A stretch of 64,000 nt of DNA from assembly GCA_910574895.1 (NCBI GenBank), contig CAJTDQ010000002.1:248001-312000 (forward strand). The letters are read 5' to 3'. This DNA comes from Eubacteriaceae bacterium (GTDB taxonomy: Bacteria; Bacillota; Clostridia; Lachnospirales; Lachnospiraceae). The position numbers and the translations under genes are program-made. Below the pieces are notes generated by a model that saw nothing but the letters and a program-made list of their open reading frames with translations, had not been told where the DNA came from and ran no database searches. This document shows, in pieces, positions 44,664 to 54,889 of this stretch; the first letter of the stretch is position 1; each line of letters starts with the position of its first letter.

Positions 44664-44787
44664 CATTTTCCACCAAATTTTCTCTATAGTTAAAATACTT
44701 TTTGCCCCTTTTCTATTCCGTCTTATCCCTTTCCTTATTTTTCAATTTGTACTATAATATTTCTATCTGAATTTTAGGGAGATTGGT

Positions 44788-47247
44788 ATGGGTATTTTAG
44801 GTAAAATCAAAACAAAAGCCGGCAATTTAAAAGAAACGAAAAGACGTGCCGCATATGCAAAATATTATAAAAATCTATTGATTGAGGATAAGGTTATTTT
44901 GTACGATTCATACTTTGGCCGAGGTATGATTTGTAATCCATATGCACTTTTTCTTGAATTAATTAATAATGAAGATTTTCAGGACTATACGCACGTGTGG
45001 GTGATTGAGGACCGATACGGCAACGAACCGATTATGGAGCAGTTTCAAAATAACAAAAACGTATTTGCCATTGCCAGACACAGCGATGACCACCTGAGAT
45101 ATTTAGCTTCTGCCAAATATATTATCACAAATGTCTCTCTTCCTTTTTATTATTGTAAAAAAGAGGAGCAGGTCTATGTAAATACATGGCATGGTACCCC
45201 GATTAAAAGTCTGGGCTTTGATATGCCGGATGCACCCGTTACGATTTCCAATGTCCTTAGAAATTTTTTATCTACCGATTATATTATCTCAGCCAATCCA
45301 TTTTTGACTTCTGTTTTTCTGGATAAATATAAATTAGATGGATTATATGAGGGTACAATTATTGAAGAGGGATATCCTCGAAATGACAGATTATTTCATA
45401 CAGATAAAGCAGAAATTATATCAAACTTACAAAAATACGGAATCGACATTGATTCCAAAAAAGAAATTATTTTATATGCACCTACATGGAAAGGCAATGA
45501 TTACAACCGTCCGGAAATTGATGTGAATGAATATATTGATTTTAAAAGAACCGTAGAGTCTATGATTGATACAGACAGATATCAGATTCTGTTAAAACCT
45601 CATCAGGTCGTTTACAAAGAATTGAAAAAGTCAGGTCGCATGAATGATTCATTAATTCCTGCTTTTATTGATACAAACGAACTATTATCCATCACTGACA
45701 TTTTAATTTCCGACTACTCCAGTATCTTTTATGACTATCTGGTTACGGACAAGCCTGTTATCTTTTATATTCCAGACCTTGAGAAATATAAAAATGAACG
45801 TGGACTTTATTTAGAGCCAGAAGCACTGCCGGGACCTTGTTTCACAAAACTGTCTGAAATCGGCAATGTTATTAACAATTTAAATGAATTTATCATCAAA
45901 TACCGTTCATCCTATGAAGCAGCCAAGTACTTTGCCTGTCCAAAAGACGACGGAAATGTTGCAAAACGAATTATTGATGTTATTTTTTATCATAAAACAT
46001 CTGATGAAAAGGGAACTCCATATCAATTAATAAAATGCGCAAATAAAAAGAAAAAACTTCTTTTCTTTGGCGGCGGACTTCGTATGAATGGAATTTCCAC
46101 TGCACTGCGTACGATGTTAGATTATATTGATTATGACAAATATGATGTAACAGTCTATGCCGGCAACCTCAAATTTGAAGACAGCAAAGAAATGATTTGC
46201 ACCTTTAATAAAAATGCCCGTATTTTTGCCAGAGTTTCTTATACTCCTGCGACATGGGGTGAAACACTTCGAAATGATTTCTTACGGGTATTTGGTTTTA
46301 ATGCACCTTTCATCAAGTACATCTATCCTAAAGCCATGTATGACAGAGAATTTGTTCGTTGCTTTGGAGAGAGCCACTTTGATACGGTAATTGATTATTC
46401 AGGTTATGGCAGTTTTTATTCTATTTTGTTATTAAGCAGTCCTGACTCCAAAAAGCTTATTTGGCAACACAACGACCTGCTCACGGAAAAGCATAAGAAA
46501 GTAAATGGCAAAAAACCTCATAATCGTGAATTACGTGTAGTTTTCTCAGCCTATCCGTTTTTTGATAAAATCGTCGGATGCTCTGAAGCTACCATGCAGG
46601 TAAATTTAGAAAAAATAGGCTACAGCGAACTAAAAGAGAAATGCTGTTTTGTAAGAAATGCGGCAAACTTTGACAGAGTCATTGCCGGTGCCAAAGAATC
46701 GTTTACGAGAGAAACAGCTTCCGATGCCGGCGTCCCTGAATTACTGGATTCGAACTTAACATCTTTTGTGAATATGGGGCGTTTATCCCCTGAAAAAAAT
46801 CAAGCAGCCTTAATTTATGCCTTTGCAAGACTTCACAAAGATTATCCGAATACAAGACTTTACATTATCGGTGATGGTGCGCTTATGGGCGAGTTAAAAG
46901 CAATCATTCACTCTCTGAAACTAGAGGAAAAAGTAATGATGACCGGTAATCTCGATAATCCTTTTATGTTAATGAAGGAATGTGATTGTTTTATTCTACC
47001 ATCATTACACGAAGGACAGCCGGTTTCACTGTTAGAGGCAAGATTATTAGGACTTCCTATTATTATGTCGGATTTTAGCTCTGCGAAATCATCTTTATTT
47101 GAAAATGGACAGTTGTTAATTGGTAACACTGTAGATGAGATTTATAACGGACTTGTCTCTTTTATGAAAGGAGAAGTTCCAACCTGCAATTTTGACTATA
47201 AAAATTATAACCAGGTAACCATTGGGCAGTTTGAAGACATTATTTAA
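44788..47247 (+). CDS. CDP-glycerol glycerophosphotransferase fused to a GT4 glycosyltransferase
   Basis: The 819-residue protein has a TagB/TagF-type domain (about 30-410) with VNTWHGTPIKSLGF, EEGYPRNDRLF, ILYAPTWKG and LISDYSSIFYDYLVTDKPVIF. A GT-B glycosyltransferase of family 4 (about 430-819) follows, with FGGGLRMNGISTALRTML, MGRLSPEKNQAALIYAF and LPSLHEGQPVSLLEARLLG. It probably adds glycerol phosphate and a sugar to the same surface glycan. The ATG has an AGGGAG site. It is followed 85 bases later by a shorter paralogue. No membrane helix is seen. Confidence 0.9.
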   Translation: MGILGKIKTKAGNLKETKRRAAYAKYYKNLLIEDKVILYDSYFGRGMICNPYALFLELINNEDFQDYTHVWVIEDRYGNEPIMEQFQNNKNVFAIARHSDDHLRYLASAKYIITNVSLPFYYCKKEEQVYVNTWHGTPIKSLGFDMPDAPVTISNVLRNFLSTDYIISANPFLTSVFLDKYKLDGLYEGTIIEEGYPRNDRLFHTDKAEIISNLQKYGIDIDSKKEIILYAPTWKGNDYNRPEIDVNEYIDFKRTVESMIDTDRYQILLKPHQVVYKELKKSGRMNDSLIPAFIDTNELLSITDILISDYSSIFYDYLVTDKPVIFYIPDLEKYKNERGLYLEPEALPGPCFTKLSEIGNVINNLNEFIIKYRSSYEAAKYFACPKDDGNVAKRIIDVIFYHKTSDEKGTPYQLIKCANKKKKLLFFGGGLRMNGISTALRTMLDYIDYDKYDVTVYAGNLKFEDSKEMICTFNKNARIFARVSYTPATWGETLRNDFLRVFGFNAPFIKYIYPKAMYDREFVRCFGESHFDTVIDYSGYGSFYSILLLSSPDSKKLIWQHNDLLTEKHKKVNGKKPHNRELRVVFSAYPFFDKIVGCSEATMQVNLEKIGYSELKEKCCFVRNAANFDRVIAGAKESFTRETASDAGVPELLDSNLTSFVNMGRLSPEKNQAALIYAFARLHKDYPNTRLYIIGDGALMGELKAIIHSLKLEEKVMMTGNLDNPFMLMKECDCFILPSLHEGQPVSLLEARLLGLPIIMSDFSSAKSSLFENGQLLIGNTVDEIYNGLVSFMKGEVPTCNFDYKNYNQVTIGQFEDII

Positions 47248-47332
47248 AGACAAATTCTAGCAGAATTATTATTCCACTTTATGGGTGGGACAATTATAAC
47301 AATATTTTTAGCACAAACATCAGGAGGCAGAT

Positions 47333-49018
47333 ATGCAGACAGGCGAATATACCGCAAATGTTAAAAACGGTTTCAAATATACATTCAAGAGAAATGCAAA
47401 AAAGATAATACAAAATTTTAAAATGCCGGAAAAGGATATTGGAAAAAAACAATACTATTCTTATCTTGCAATTCCTATTCAAAAAAATTATGTATTTTAT
47501 GAGGCATTCTCCGGTCTTGGGATTTTAGACAATCCCCGTGCAGTTTTTCTGCAGCTTTTAGAAGATAATTCTTTTGAAAACTTTACACACATCTGGTCCA
47601 TTGCAGACATGGATATGGCGAAAGATAATCTGAAAGAATTTGAAAACTTACCAAATGTAAAATTTGTCAAGCGAGAATCCGAAGAATATTACAGATATTT
47701 AGCTTCAAGCAAATATCTCGTTTCTAACTCCACATTTGGTTATTTTTTTACTAAGAGACCCGAACAGATTTACATTAACACATGGCACGGCGTTCCGACA
47801 AAATATATGGGATACGACCACACAGTAGAACGCGTAGAAAACGCCCGTGGTCCTGCGAGAAACTTCCTTGCTGCAGACTATATCGTCTCCGCCAATAAAT
47901 TTATGACAGAGGTAATGTACCGAAACTCCTATAAACTGGACGGTTTGTTTCAGGGAAAAATATTAGAAACCGGACATCCCCGCAGTGACTTACTCATAAA
48001 CGCTGATTCAGAAAAAGTTTATACCAAGCTGCGTAATGTAGGACTTAAAACAGACAAGAAAATTATATTGTATGCACCAACCTGGAAAGGTACGCTGTAT
48101 AATCAGCTGGAATATGATGTAACAGAATTTAAAGAAACAATTAAAAAGTTTTCTGACAATATCGATCAGACAGAATACCGCATTTATTTACGAGTGCATT
48201 ACTTCTTATATAAAATTTTAGCTGATGATCCGGAACTAAAAGAAATTCTTGTTCCGTTTACCATTGATACCAACGAACTTCTATCTGTGGTAGACATCCT
48301 TATTTCGGATTATTCGAGCATCTTCTTTGATTTTTTAATTACGAAAAGACCAATGATATTTTATGTTCCTGATTTAAAAGAATACGAGAGTGGACGAGGG
48401 CTATATGTACCTACGGATACCTTACCGGGACTGGTTTCTTGCAGCCTGGATGAAGTGGCATCCTCACTTGATGTGATTTGCAAAAACAGAGAGGAATACT
48501 TAGAATTCTACGAGCCAATGTGGCAGGAAATGGCTTCATGGTGTATTTATAATGATGACGGACTATCAACCAAACGTCTCGTAAATATTGTTTTTAAAGA
48601 TTATTCTTATCTTTCATCTAAAACACATAACATTGTTGATGGTTTTGGAAACAAAAAGAAAAAAATATTAATTTGTGTTAATTCTAAGCAAAAAGATGCA
48701 TCTTTCTGGGATTCATTCACTGCAGGCCTTGAACGTTACAATTATAACACCACTGATGTGACTGTACTGGTTACTGCTTTTCAAGACGAAAAAACAAAAG
48801 AGTATTTTAATACCCTGCCTAAAAACGTGCGTGTTCTTGTATGGTATGCACTTCCTTTTGTGGCAAAGGAAACGAAACGCTTTTATGACCGTGAAGCAGT
48901 CCGTGCATTGGGAAATGCAACTTTCGACGAGGTACGTGTGGAAGGCGATATTACAGAATACTGGGCGGCATTTGCAAACAATTTGAATCGTTCATCTAAA
49001 TTACAGCCATGGGAATAA
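47333..49018 (+). CDS. CDP-glycerol glycerophosphotransferase with a truncated C-terminal domain
   Basis: The 561-residue paralogue of the preceding protein has the same first domain: INTWHGVPTKYMGY, ETGHPRSDLL, ILYAPTWKGT, ILISDYSSIFFDFLI. It then begins a second domain (KKKILICVNSKQKDASFWDS) that matches the start of the GT4 region of its neighbour, but stops after about 120 residues at KLQPWE, just before the nucleotide-sugar-binding half. A terminator follows within 25 bases. It is either a truncated gene or a functional single-domain version; transferase activity of the first domain is probably intact. AGGAGG site present. Confidence 0.85.
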   Translation: MQTGEYTANVKNGFKYTFKRNAKKIIQNFKMPEKDIGKKQYYSYLAIPIQKNYVFYEAFSGLGILDNPRAVFLQLLEDNSFENFTHIWSIADMDMAKDNLKEFENLPNVKFVKRESEEYYRYLASSKYLVSNSTFGYFFTKRPEQIYINTWHGVPTKYMGYDHTVERVENARGPARNFLAADYIVSANKFMTEVMYRNSYKLDGLFQGKILETGHPRSDLLINADSEKVYTKLRNVGLKTDKKIILYAPTWKGTLYNQLEYDVTEFKETIKKFSDNIDQTEYRIYLRVHYFLYKILADDPELKEILVPFTIDTNELLSVVDILISDYSSIFFDFLITKRPMIFYVPDLKEYESGRGLYVPTDTLPGLVSCSLDEVASSLDVICKNREEYLEFYEPMWQEMASWCIYNDDGLSTKRLVNIVFKDYSYLSSKTHNIVDGFGNKKKKILICVNSKQKDASFWDSFTAGLERYNYNTTDVTVLVTAFQDEKTKEYFNTLPKNVRVLVWYALPFVAKETKRFYDREAVRALGNATFDEVRVEGDITEYWAAFANNLNRSSKLQPWE

Positions 49019-49040
49019 TAGATAACTAAAAAGATAAGGC

Positions 49041-49090
49041 GACTAGTACCCAAGGTCATTAAATTATGGGTACTAACCGTCTCACTTTTT
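49041..49090 (+). terminator. Terminator after the truncated transferase gene
   Basis: GACTAGTACCCA pairs with TGGGTACTAaccGTC with a small bulge, followed by ACTTTTTATT. Confidence 0.7.
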
Positions 49091-49113
49091 ATTAAAATAT
49101 CCAATGCATATAT

Positions 49114-49941
49114 CTATTCTACAATATCAAACTCATCACTTAAATATACGTTACTACCCATTTCTGCTAAATGAGAATATCTGTAATGGCCTGCTACAAG
49201 ATTATCTATATACACATTGGATTTTTCTTTTTCTGTATTAACACCTATAGAAAATATAAATGGATGATCCTTTTGAATATTCCCTAATCCAGTTATTGCA
49301 TACCATTCTTTTATTTCTACTGTTTTCCATTCATCTCCATTTAATATTTCCAACTTACCAAATTCATAACCTGTTCTAAAAATTCCTTCTGTAAGACTAC
49401 TGATTTTTACATCTATCTGCATATCATCACCTAATTTTACCGGACTGTTTGTTACTTCAAGCTTTAATTTTTCTTTTAGATCAACTTCTTTACCTGATGT
49501 CTGCTCCTCTGATGTCGTTTCTTCTTGTCCCTTTGTTGTTTCTGGTATAACCGATGTACTTTGTTCTGTATATTTTGGTACTACAGTAGTCTTTTCTTTC
49601 CCCTTTTTTCTGCTATCTACCTTCACTTTGACAACATATTTTTTCTTTTTATATGTTGCAATTATCTTAGTACTTCCCTTATTTTTTGCCTTTATTATCA
49701 CCTTATTTTTATATTTCCCCTGTTTTTTAGCAATCCTAATTATTTTACTATTTTTTACCTTCCAAATAACTTTTCCTTTAACATTTCTTAATACTACTTG
49801 CTTCTTATTTCCAACATTCAATACTATTTTTGTTTGGTTGAGTTTTACCTTTTTTTTATTGGCTGCATAAGTATTCATACCTATACTAGTAATGCACAAT
49901 ACAAAACATAACAGTATACTTGCAATTCTTTTTTTTGCCAT
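49114..49941 (-). CDS. Secreted Ig-like protein, paralogue of the protease-operon protein
   Basis: About 275 residues from the ATG at 49941 (AAGGAGG site). It has a signal peptide (to about NTYAA), then a very Lys-rich Ig-like domain (about 30-115, VILNVG/VVLRNVKGKVIWKVKN pattern of Big_2 domains). A Thr/Ser/Glu linker (about 118-155) follows, then a C-terminal domain of about 115 residues with FRTGYEFGKLEILNGDEWKTV and VAGHYRYSHLAEMG, similar in plan to residues 115-216 of the protein at 3421-4071. It lies 25 bases after a frameshifted protease-like gene, so the protease/Ig pairing occurs twice in the window. Function unknown. Confidence 0.75.
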   Translation of the reverse strand: MAKKRIASILLCFVLCITSIGMNTYAANKKKVKLNQTKIVLNVGNKKQVVLRNVKGKVIWKVKNSKIIRIAKKQGKYKNKVIIKAKNKGSTKIIATYKKKKYVVKVKVDSRKKGKEKTTVVPKYTEQSTSVIPETTKGQEETTSEEQTSGKEVDLKEKLKLEVTNSPVKLGDDMQIDVKISSLTEGIFRTGYEFGKLEILNGDEWKTVEIKEWYAITGLGNIQKDHPFIFSIGVNTEKEKSNVYIDNLVAGHYRYSHLAEMGSNVYLSDEFDIVE

Positions 49942-49966
49942 CTCCTTATCCTCCTTCAATATACTA

Positions 49967-51826
49967 TCAATTATCTATGTCATTATCTTTTTGTTCTTTC
50001 ATATATTGGAACAAATATGAATTATATCGCGTCGCAACATTAAAACTTCCTCCTTGAGCCATAATTGTCCCCCATGCTATATTACTTGAATCAAAAATTA
50101 TCCCACCACTTTCACCAGGTAATAAACTTGCATTGTATCTAATAAAGAACTTATCTTCGCTTGTTACCTTTCCTTCACTTTTATGCAAAACATATGCTGT
50201 ATCATTTGTTCCTTTATAAAGCGTATAACCCGAAGCGGTCAACGATTTATTTATCAAACCATTGTTTGTAATTCCAAATCCGAACCATCCTGTTTGATTT
50301 CCTATGTTCTCATCAACTTTCAATATTGCCCAATCATATTCTGCCAATCCCCTTAAATAATCTGTCGCACAGGTAGCAGTTTTAGTCTCCCAATTGTACT
50401 GTGTCATATTAATTTTGGCATCATAATATTCAACACTAAACCACATGTAACTCGAACCAAGTTCTGGCCCATTAATTACCTCACCAGTTCCCGATTCTTT
50501 TGCCACAAAGGCTAAACCATTATTCAATTCTCCATTACTTATCATCTCAGTAACTGCTTCTGTTATATCTAATGTATGTCTATTTCTATCTACACCATTA
50601 CATTTAAAACTTGCTATCGTATTACCCAACTCCGGCTGTGTGTTCCAAGTTATATTCTCTGCTGACCAACTGTTCTTTATTTTTTTCACCTCTACTGTCC
50701 CCGCTGTGTAGTTGGAAGTACTTTCTGCGACAGACAGTTGTGCTCGTTTTATTATTTTTTTATTCCATTCTACCTTATCACCTATATACGAATCTCCACT
50801 TATCACATGACTTGTATCTAAATACAACCTCTGTTCCGTTCCTTTATATGGAAATGTGGGATCACATTTATTTTTTATTACAAATTCACTTGGATGTAAC
50901 GTTTGATCTCTTACAAATTGCATACTGCTTACCATTGCTGTGGGTAAATATTGATCCAAAAACCATACTGCAGTCGGATCTACAACAACAGGATATAAAG
51001 CTCTCTCTAAATACTTCTTATCAATTATAAGTTTTAAAGATATCTCATTTCCATTCTCTATAATTTTATATGAAATATCCTCATAATTAATATTACCTTT
51101 ACTATCTTTCATATTAGGTGGCAATATATAACCAACTTTCTGCTGTGATTCTGTATCTACAAAATAAATATATTTATTTTGTTTATCTTCAATAAGTGTA
51201 ATATTTTTTGAATCTACTTTAAAGCATATTTCATTTTTAGATGGTTTAGAAGATAACACAATATTTTCTTTAATCCCATTTTTCTGCGATATATACTCAT
51301 ATTCTGAAATTATTTCATTTGCCTTATATTTAATTTTATTACCATCAATAATGCTATTGTACTTTTCATCTACTATCGGAGCAAAAGACAAACTATATTT
51401 CCCCTTATTCATTACAACGGGCGTTTCTTTATCTAACTGCTGTGGAAAATATTGTTTTGAATCTCCACTTTTATTTACAGCTATATATTCATCAATTCTC
51501 CCTCCATCATTAAAAGTTTTTAATTTGTCTCTGTCTGCTTTTTTCATTGCTACTAAACTTGAATCGTATTCTTTTAATTTTCCTTTTTCCTGATAACGAA
51601 TTTTTTGACTTCAGATATCAATCCTTTTGCTTCCGTCACTCAAAAGATATGTATTCGAACTTTCCGTTCTCTCATCTACTAATTCTTTCACTTCTGTAAT
51701 CGTTTCTTTTTTAGCTACCCTATCACCCTCTTGTATTGTCTTAGCTTGCACGACAAATATTCCTGCATTAAATACTATTGATATTACCAACAATGCTGCT
51801 ATTATTTTTTTTAGTTCCTTTTTCAT
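49967..51826 (-). pseudogene. Frameshifted secreted protein with DNRLRE-like and V8-protease-like domains
   Basis: The 5' part starts at the ATG at 51826 (AGGAGGACGAATT site), encodes a signal peptide and runs to TYLLSDGSKRIDI with a stop near 51611. The remaining 526 codons lie in another frame, and without an initiation site upstream the frame still codes LISEVKKIRYQEKGKLKEY, so one base was gained or lost near 51605-51625. The middle holds a DNRLRE-like jelly-roll (KRAQLSVAESTSNYTAGTV ... ITWNTQPELG). The C-terminus resembles V8-type proteases, with Asp in EYDWAILKVDENIGNQTGW and Ser in LLPGESGGIIF. No TAGH-type His motif is found, so the catalytic domain is also damaged. Confidence 0.8.
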
Positions 51827-51844
51827 AATTCGTCCTCCTATCCC

Positions 51845-51929
51845 AAAAAACAAAATCCCCAACTCGAACGCAATGCTATAAATGTAATTTCCTCTTACAC
51901 TTAAATTATCTTTCGTTCTGTTGGGGATT
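51845..51929 (-). terminator. Attenuator-like terminator in the leader of the frameshifted gene
   Basis: On the minus strand AATCCCCAACAGAACG (51929-51914) pairs with CGTTCGAGTTGGGGATT (about 51870-51854), followed by TTTGTTTTTT. It lies between the promoter at 52062-52090 and the ATG at 51826. The arrangement mirrors that at 44505-44663. Confidence 0.65.
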
Positions 51930-52061
51930 CTCCATCGTGTATTATTTTCTTTCTATTCATCTAAAGATAAACTCGCTCCCCCCTTCTTTTTAATAATGTC
52001 TTCTTACTAATTAATCTTCTCCTCTCTTTCTTTATAACATCCGTCCTATCGATATATCATC

Positions 52062-52090
52062 ATATTATAAAATCTATAACCGTATGTCAA
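52062..52090 (-). promoter_or_regulatory. Sigma-A type promoter of the frameshifted protease gene
   Basis: TTGACA (52090-52085), 17-base spacer, TAATAT (52067-52062). The leader is about 230 bases and contains the terminator at 51845-51929. Confidence 0.7.
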
Positions 52091-52125
52091 TGAAATATGA
52101 ATATAATAAAATATAAACACTCTAT

Positions 52126-52168
52126 AAAAAAATGAGACCTGCTTCCTCTTTCGTCAGATCTCATTTTT
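52126..52168. terminator. Bidirectional terminator after the GT2-glycerophosphotransferase gene
   Basis: AAAAATGAGA..CTG and CAGATCTCATTTTT form a stem with A and T runs on both sides, 23 bases after the stop codon of the minus-strand gene. Confidence 0.8.
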
Positions 52169-52190
52169 ATTCATCTAAAAAGTCTAAACT

Positions 52191-54395
52191 CTACTCTCCA
52201 AATATCTTTTTAACTACTCTTTCTGATGCATGTCCATCGTCAACACAGCAGAAGCGATTATAAAACTCTTCATATCTGTCCTTATACTGTTCTTCAATCT
52301 TATCAATATTTTTGATTGCATCAACCACATCATCATTTGTCAGAAGCATTGGACCCGGCAGGTCATCTTCCATAGACAAATAGAATCCATGAAGAACATC
52401 CCTGTATCTTTCCAAATCATATGTGTAATAAAGAACTGGACGTTTCAGGTTTGCGAAATCAAAGAATACGGAGGAATAATCTGTTATCAGAATATCTGTA
52501 ATCAGATATAAGTCCGTTACATCATCATATGCACTTCCATTCACTGCGAAGTCTCCATACTTTGACATATCAAGAGCCTCAACTACCAGATAGTGCAGAC
52601 GAAGCAGAATTACATATTCATCACCAAATTCCTTTTCCAGTCTGTTGACATCTAAATCTAAATCGAACTTAAACTGTCCAATTTCATAATAATTGTCATC
52701 ACGCCATGTCGGTGCATACATAATAACTTTCTTATCCAATGGAATACCTAGTTTTTCCTTAATCTTCTTTGCCCGCTCTTCTCTGTCCGTAGCATAAAGA
52801 GGGTCATTTGCCGGATAACCGTACTCTAATATTTTTTCCTTTGGATACATAAAGCAGCTCTGGAATTTTTCTGTAGAGAATGGATTGTCTGACAACAGAT
52901 AATCCCATGCTTCTTTTTGTCGATAGAATTTATCCTTATAATTGGAAACACCGCCAACAACATCATTCAAATCAAATGCCAGTCTCTTAAGAGGTGTTCC
53001 GTGCCATGTCTCTAATAAAACAGTTTCTTCTCTCTTTGGAACACTCAGCGGCTGTTTCATATTCAGAATCCAGTATTTACTGCGGTTCATATAGTAGAAA
53101 TACCGAAGCCCGGAACGTTTTACCGTCTTATGTTTTCCCGGAATCTTTAAGCCCCTTTTATCAACGGACCATATATATGTGTACTTGTCTCCGTAATGTT
53201 TTTGCATATACTCATAAATATATTTCGGCTGACCGGAGTAATTTCTGCCCATAAAACTCTCAAAAATAACCCAGTCCTTTTTCGTTTCCATCTTATTAAA
53301 AATATGAAGTGCGAACGCTTTATTTCTCGCCCACTTATTTTTAAACATTCTTTTTATTTTTCTCTTTGCCAAAAGTCTGTTTCCTGATTTTTTAGTTTTT
53401 TCCAAATCTCCTGCGGCAACTGCCCTCATAACAGACTTCTCCAGCCAATAGATGTATTTTCTATTTAGATGTCTTAGATTCACTTCTTTCAAACGCTTAT
53501 GAAGTTCAGAAAAATATTCTTCTTTCCAACATGGTTCCTCTTCCGTATTCCAACGAAGTTTTTTTACTAAATATAAAGTCGTGAACTTTGCAAGAATCAA
53601 ATCCAGATGCCGCTCGATTTCTTTATGACCTTTTGCAATCTTTTTTGCATTGTCAACAGCCATAAAATAATATGGCATAGAATCTATCTTCGGTGTCTGT
53701 TCTATTGCCGGATTATTATAACGGTCATTATGATGTCTCTTTACATAAATAGCATCAATATTACCTTTTATTTTATCTGTGGAACACATAATCTTTGTCA
53801 GTACCAGAACATCGGCAAAACAAAACTGTTCCTCATTAAAACGAATATTATTCTCCTCAAATAAAGACTTCTTATAAACAGCCCCTAAAACCGTCAGATT
53901 TTCCAAACGTCTGTAATGTGTAAATTTAGCTTCCAATGGATGATAGAAATCATACTTAGATAAACGTTCCTCTTCCTTCTCAAAATCACGCTTTTCTTCA
54001 AAGGTAACTGTTCCCTGATAAGTTCCCTGTACACGTCCATAAGCCATGTCCGTGTCCTCTTCCATTACATCCAGTAACTTTTTAACTCCCTCTTCATAAA
54101 TATAGTCATCGTTATCCAGGAAATAAATATATTCACCCTGCGCCTTGTCCAAGCCTAAGTTTCTTGCAGCGGATACCCCTGTCTTCCCATTCAGATAAAA
54201 GACACTTAAATGTATCTTATCCTGGTATTCATCAATAATTTTTTGGAACTCTTCCGGCTCATCCTGCAAGTCATCTACAACCAATATTGTCTCGTAGTCT
54301 TTAAACTCCTGCCCGGCTATACTTTTTAAACAGTCCTCTAAATACCATAAACACTTTTTATGGGTTACAATAATACTTACCATTCTATTCTCCAT
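52191..54395 (-). CDS. GT2 glycosyltransferase fused to CDP-glycerol glycerophosphotransferase
   Basis: The 734-residue protein has an N-terminal GT-A domain of family 2 (about 1-230: VSIIVTHKKCLWYLEDCLKS, KTGVSAARNLGLDKA, FLDNDDYI as DxD). A linker of basic helices (about 290-365) follows, then a TagF-type domain (about 365-734) with LETWHGTPLKRLAFD, EYGYPANDPLY, IMYAPTWRDDN and LITDYSSVFFDFANLKRPVLYY. It probably adds a sugar and a glycerol phosphate unit during synthesis of a surface polymer. The start may be the ATG at 54395 or that at 54383. It is the last gene of a minus-strand operon that begins with the polyprenyl-phosphate sugar transferase. Confidence 0.9.
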   Translation of the reverse strand: MENRMVSIIVTHKKCLWYLEDCLKSIAGQEFKDYETILVVDDLQDEPEEFQKIIDEYQDKIHLSVFYLNGKTGVSAARNLGLDKAQGEYIYFLDNDDYIYEEGVKKLLDVMEEDTDMAYGRVQGTYQGTVTFEEKRDFEKEEERLSKYDFYHPLEAKFTHYRRLENLTVLGAVYKKSLFEENNIRFNEEQFCFADVLVLTKIMCSTDKIKGNIDAIYVKRHHNDRYNNPAIEQTPKIDSMPYYFMAVDNAKKIAKGHKEIERHLDLILAKFTTLYLVKKLRWNTEEEPCWKEEYFSELHKRLKEVNLRHLNRKYIYWLEKSVMRAVAAGDLEKTKKSGNRLLAKRKIKRMFKNKWARNKAFALHIFNKMETKKDWVIFESFMGRNYSGQPKYIYEYMQKHYGDKYTYIWSVDKRGLKIPGKHKTVKRSGLRYFYYMNRSKYWILNMKQPLSVPKREETVLLETWHGTPLKRLAFDLNDVVGGVSNYKDKFYRQKEAWDYLLSDNPFSTEKFQSCFMYPKEKILEYGYPANDPLYATDREERAKKIKEKLGIPLDKKVIMYAPTWRDDNYYEIGQFKFDLDLDVNRLEKEFGDEYVILLRLHYLVVEALDMSKYGDFAVNGSAYDDVTDLYLITDILITDYSSVFFDFANLKRPVLYYTYDLERYRDVLHGFYLSMEDDLPGPMLLTNDDVVDAIKNIDKIEEQYKDRYEEFYNRFCCVDDGHASERVVKKIFGE

Positions 54396-54437
54396 TTCAC
54401 ATTTCTTCTAAAGTCAATTAAAATCTTTAACACTGTC

Positions 54438-54854
54438 TTATTTTTCTTCCTTTGCAGTCATATCCTTTTTATTCAAATCTTCCTTGATCTGTGTTGTGGA
54501 AATACCTTCTGTTCTCGGCAGGTAAACTACGTCACAATAATCTTTTAAGAAATCAAACTTTCCTTCCCAGTCACTGCCCATTACAAATGTGTCAATCTTA
54601 TAATCCTGCACATCCGTAACTTTTTGTTCCCAGTTATTTTCCGGAACAACCAAATCTACATATCTGATTGCTTCCAAAACCTGTTTTCTCTGCTCATAAG
54701 TAAAATAACATTTTTTCTGCTTTGAATTCCAGTTAAATTCATCTGTTGAGAGAACTACAACTAAGTAATCTCCCATTTCTTTCGCTCTTCTTAAGATATT
54801 AATATGCCCATAATGAAGCATATCAAATGTTCCGTAAGTAATAACTCTCTTCAC
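54438..54854 (-). CDS. tagD: Glycerol-3-phosphate cytidylyltransferase
   Basis: A 138-residue nucleotidyltransferase with the HxGH motif in GTFDMLHYGHINIL, then KCYFTYEQRKQVLEAIRYVD and the closing RTEGISTTQIKEDL. It makes CDP-glycerol from CTP and glycerol-3-phosphate, the donor for all the TagB/TagF-like enzymes in this cluster. The length fits the family; the start is GTG with AAAGGAG upstream. It lies between two glycerophosphotransferase genes in one operon. Confidence 0.96.
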   Translation of the reverse strand: MKRVITYGTFDMLHYGHINILRRAKEMGDYLVVVLSTDEFNWNSKQKKCYFTYEQRKQVLEAIRYVDLVVPENNWEQKVTDVQDYKIDTFVMGSDWEGKFDFLKDYCDVVYLPRTEGISTTQIKEDLNKKDMTAKEEK

Positions 54855-54889
54855 TTGTTTCTCCTTTATTTTCCAATTACTAAGTATAC

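Noticed and set aside
44563-44757. Plus-strand 64-codon hydrophobic ORF upstream of the first glycerophosphotransferase
   Set aside because: Starts inside the terminator hairpin without a ribosome site and spans promoter sequence; T-rich composition explains the hydrophobicity.
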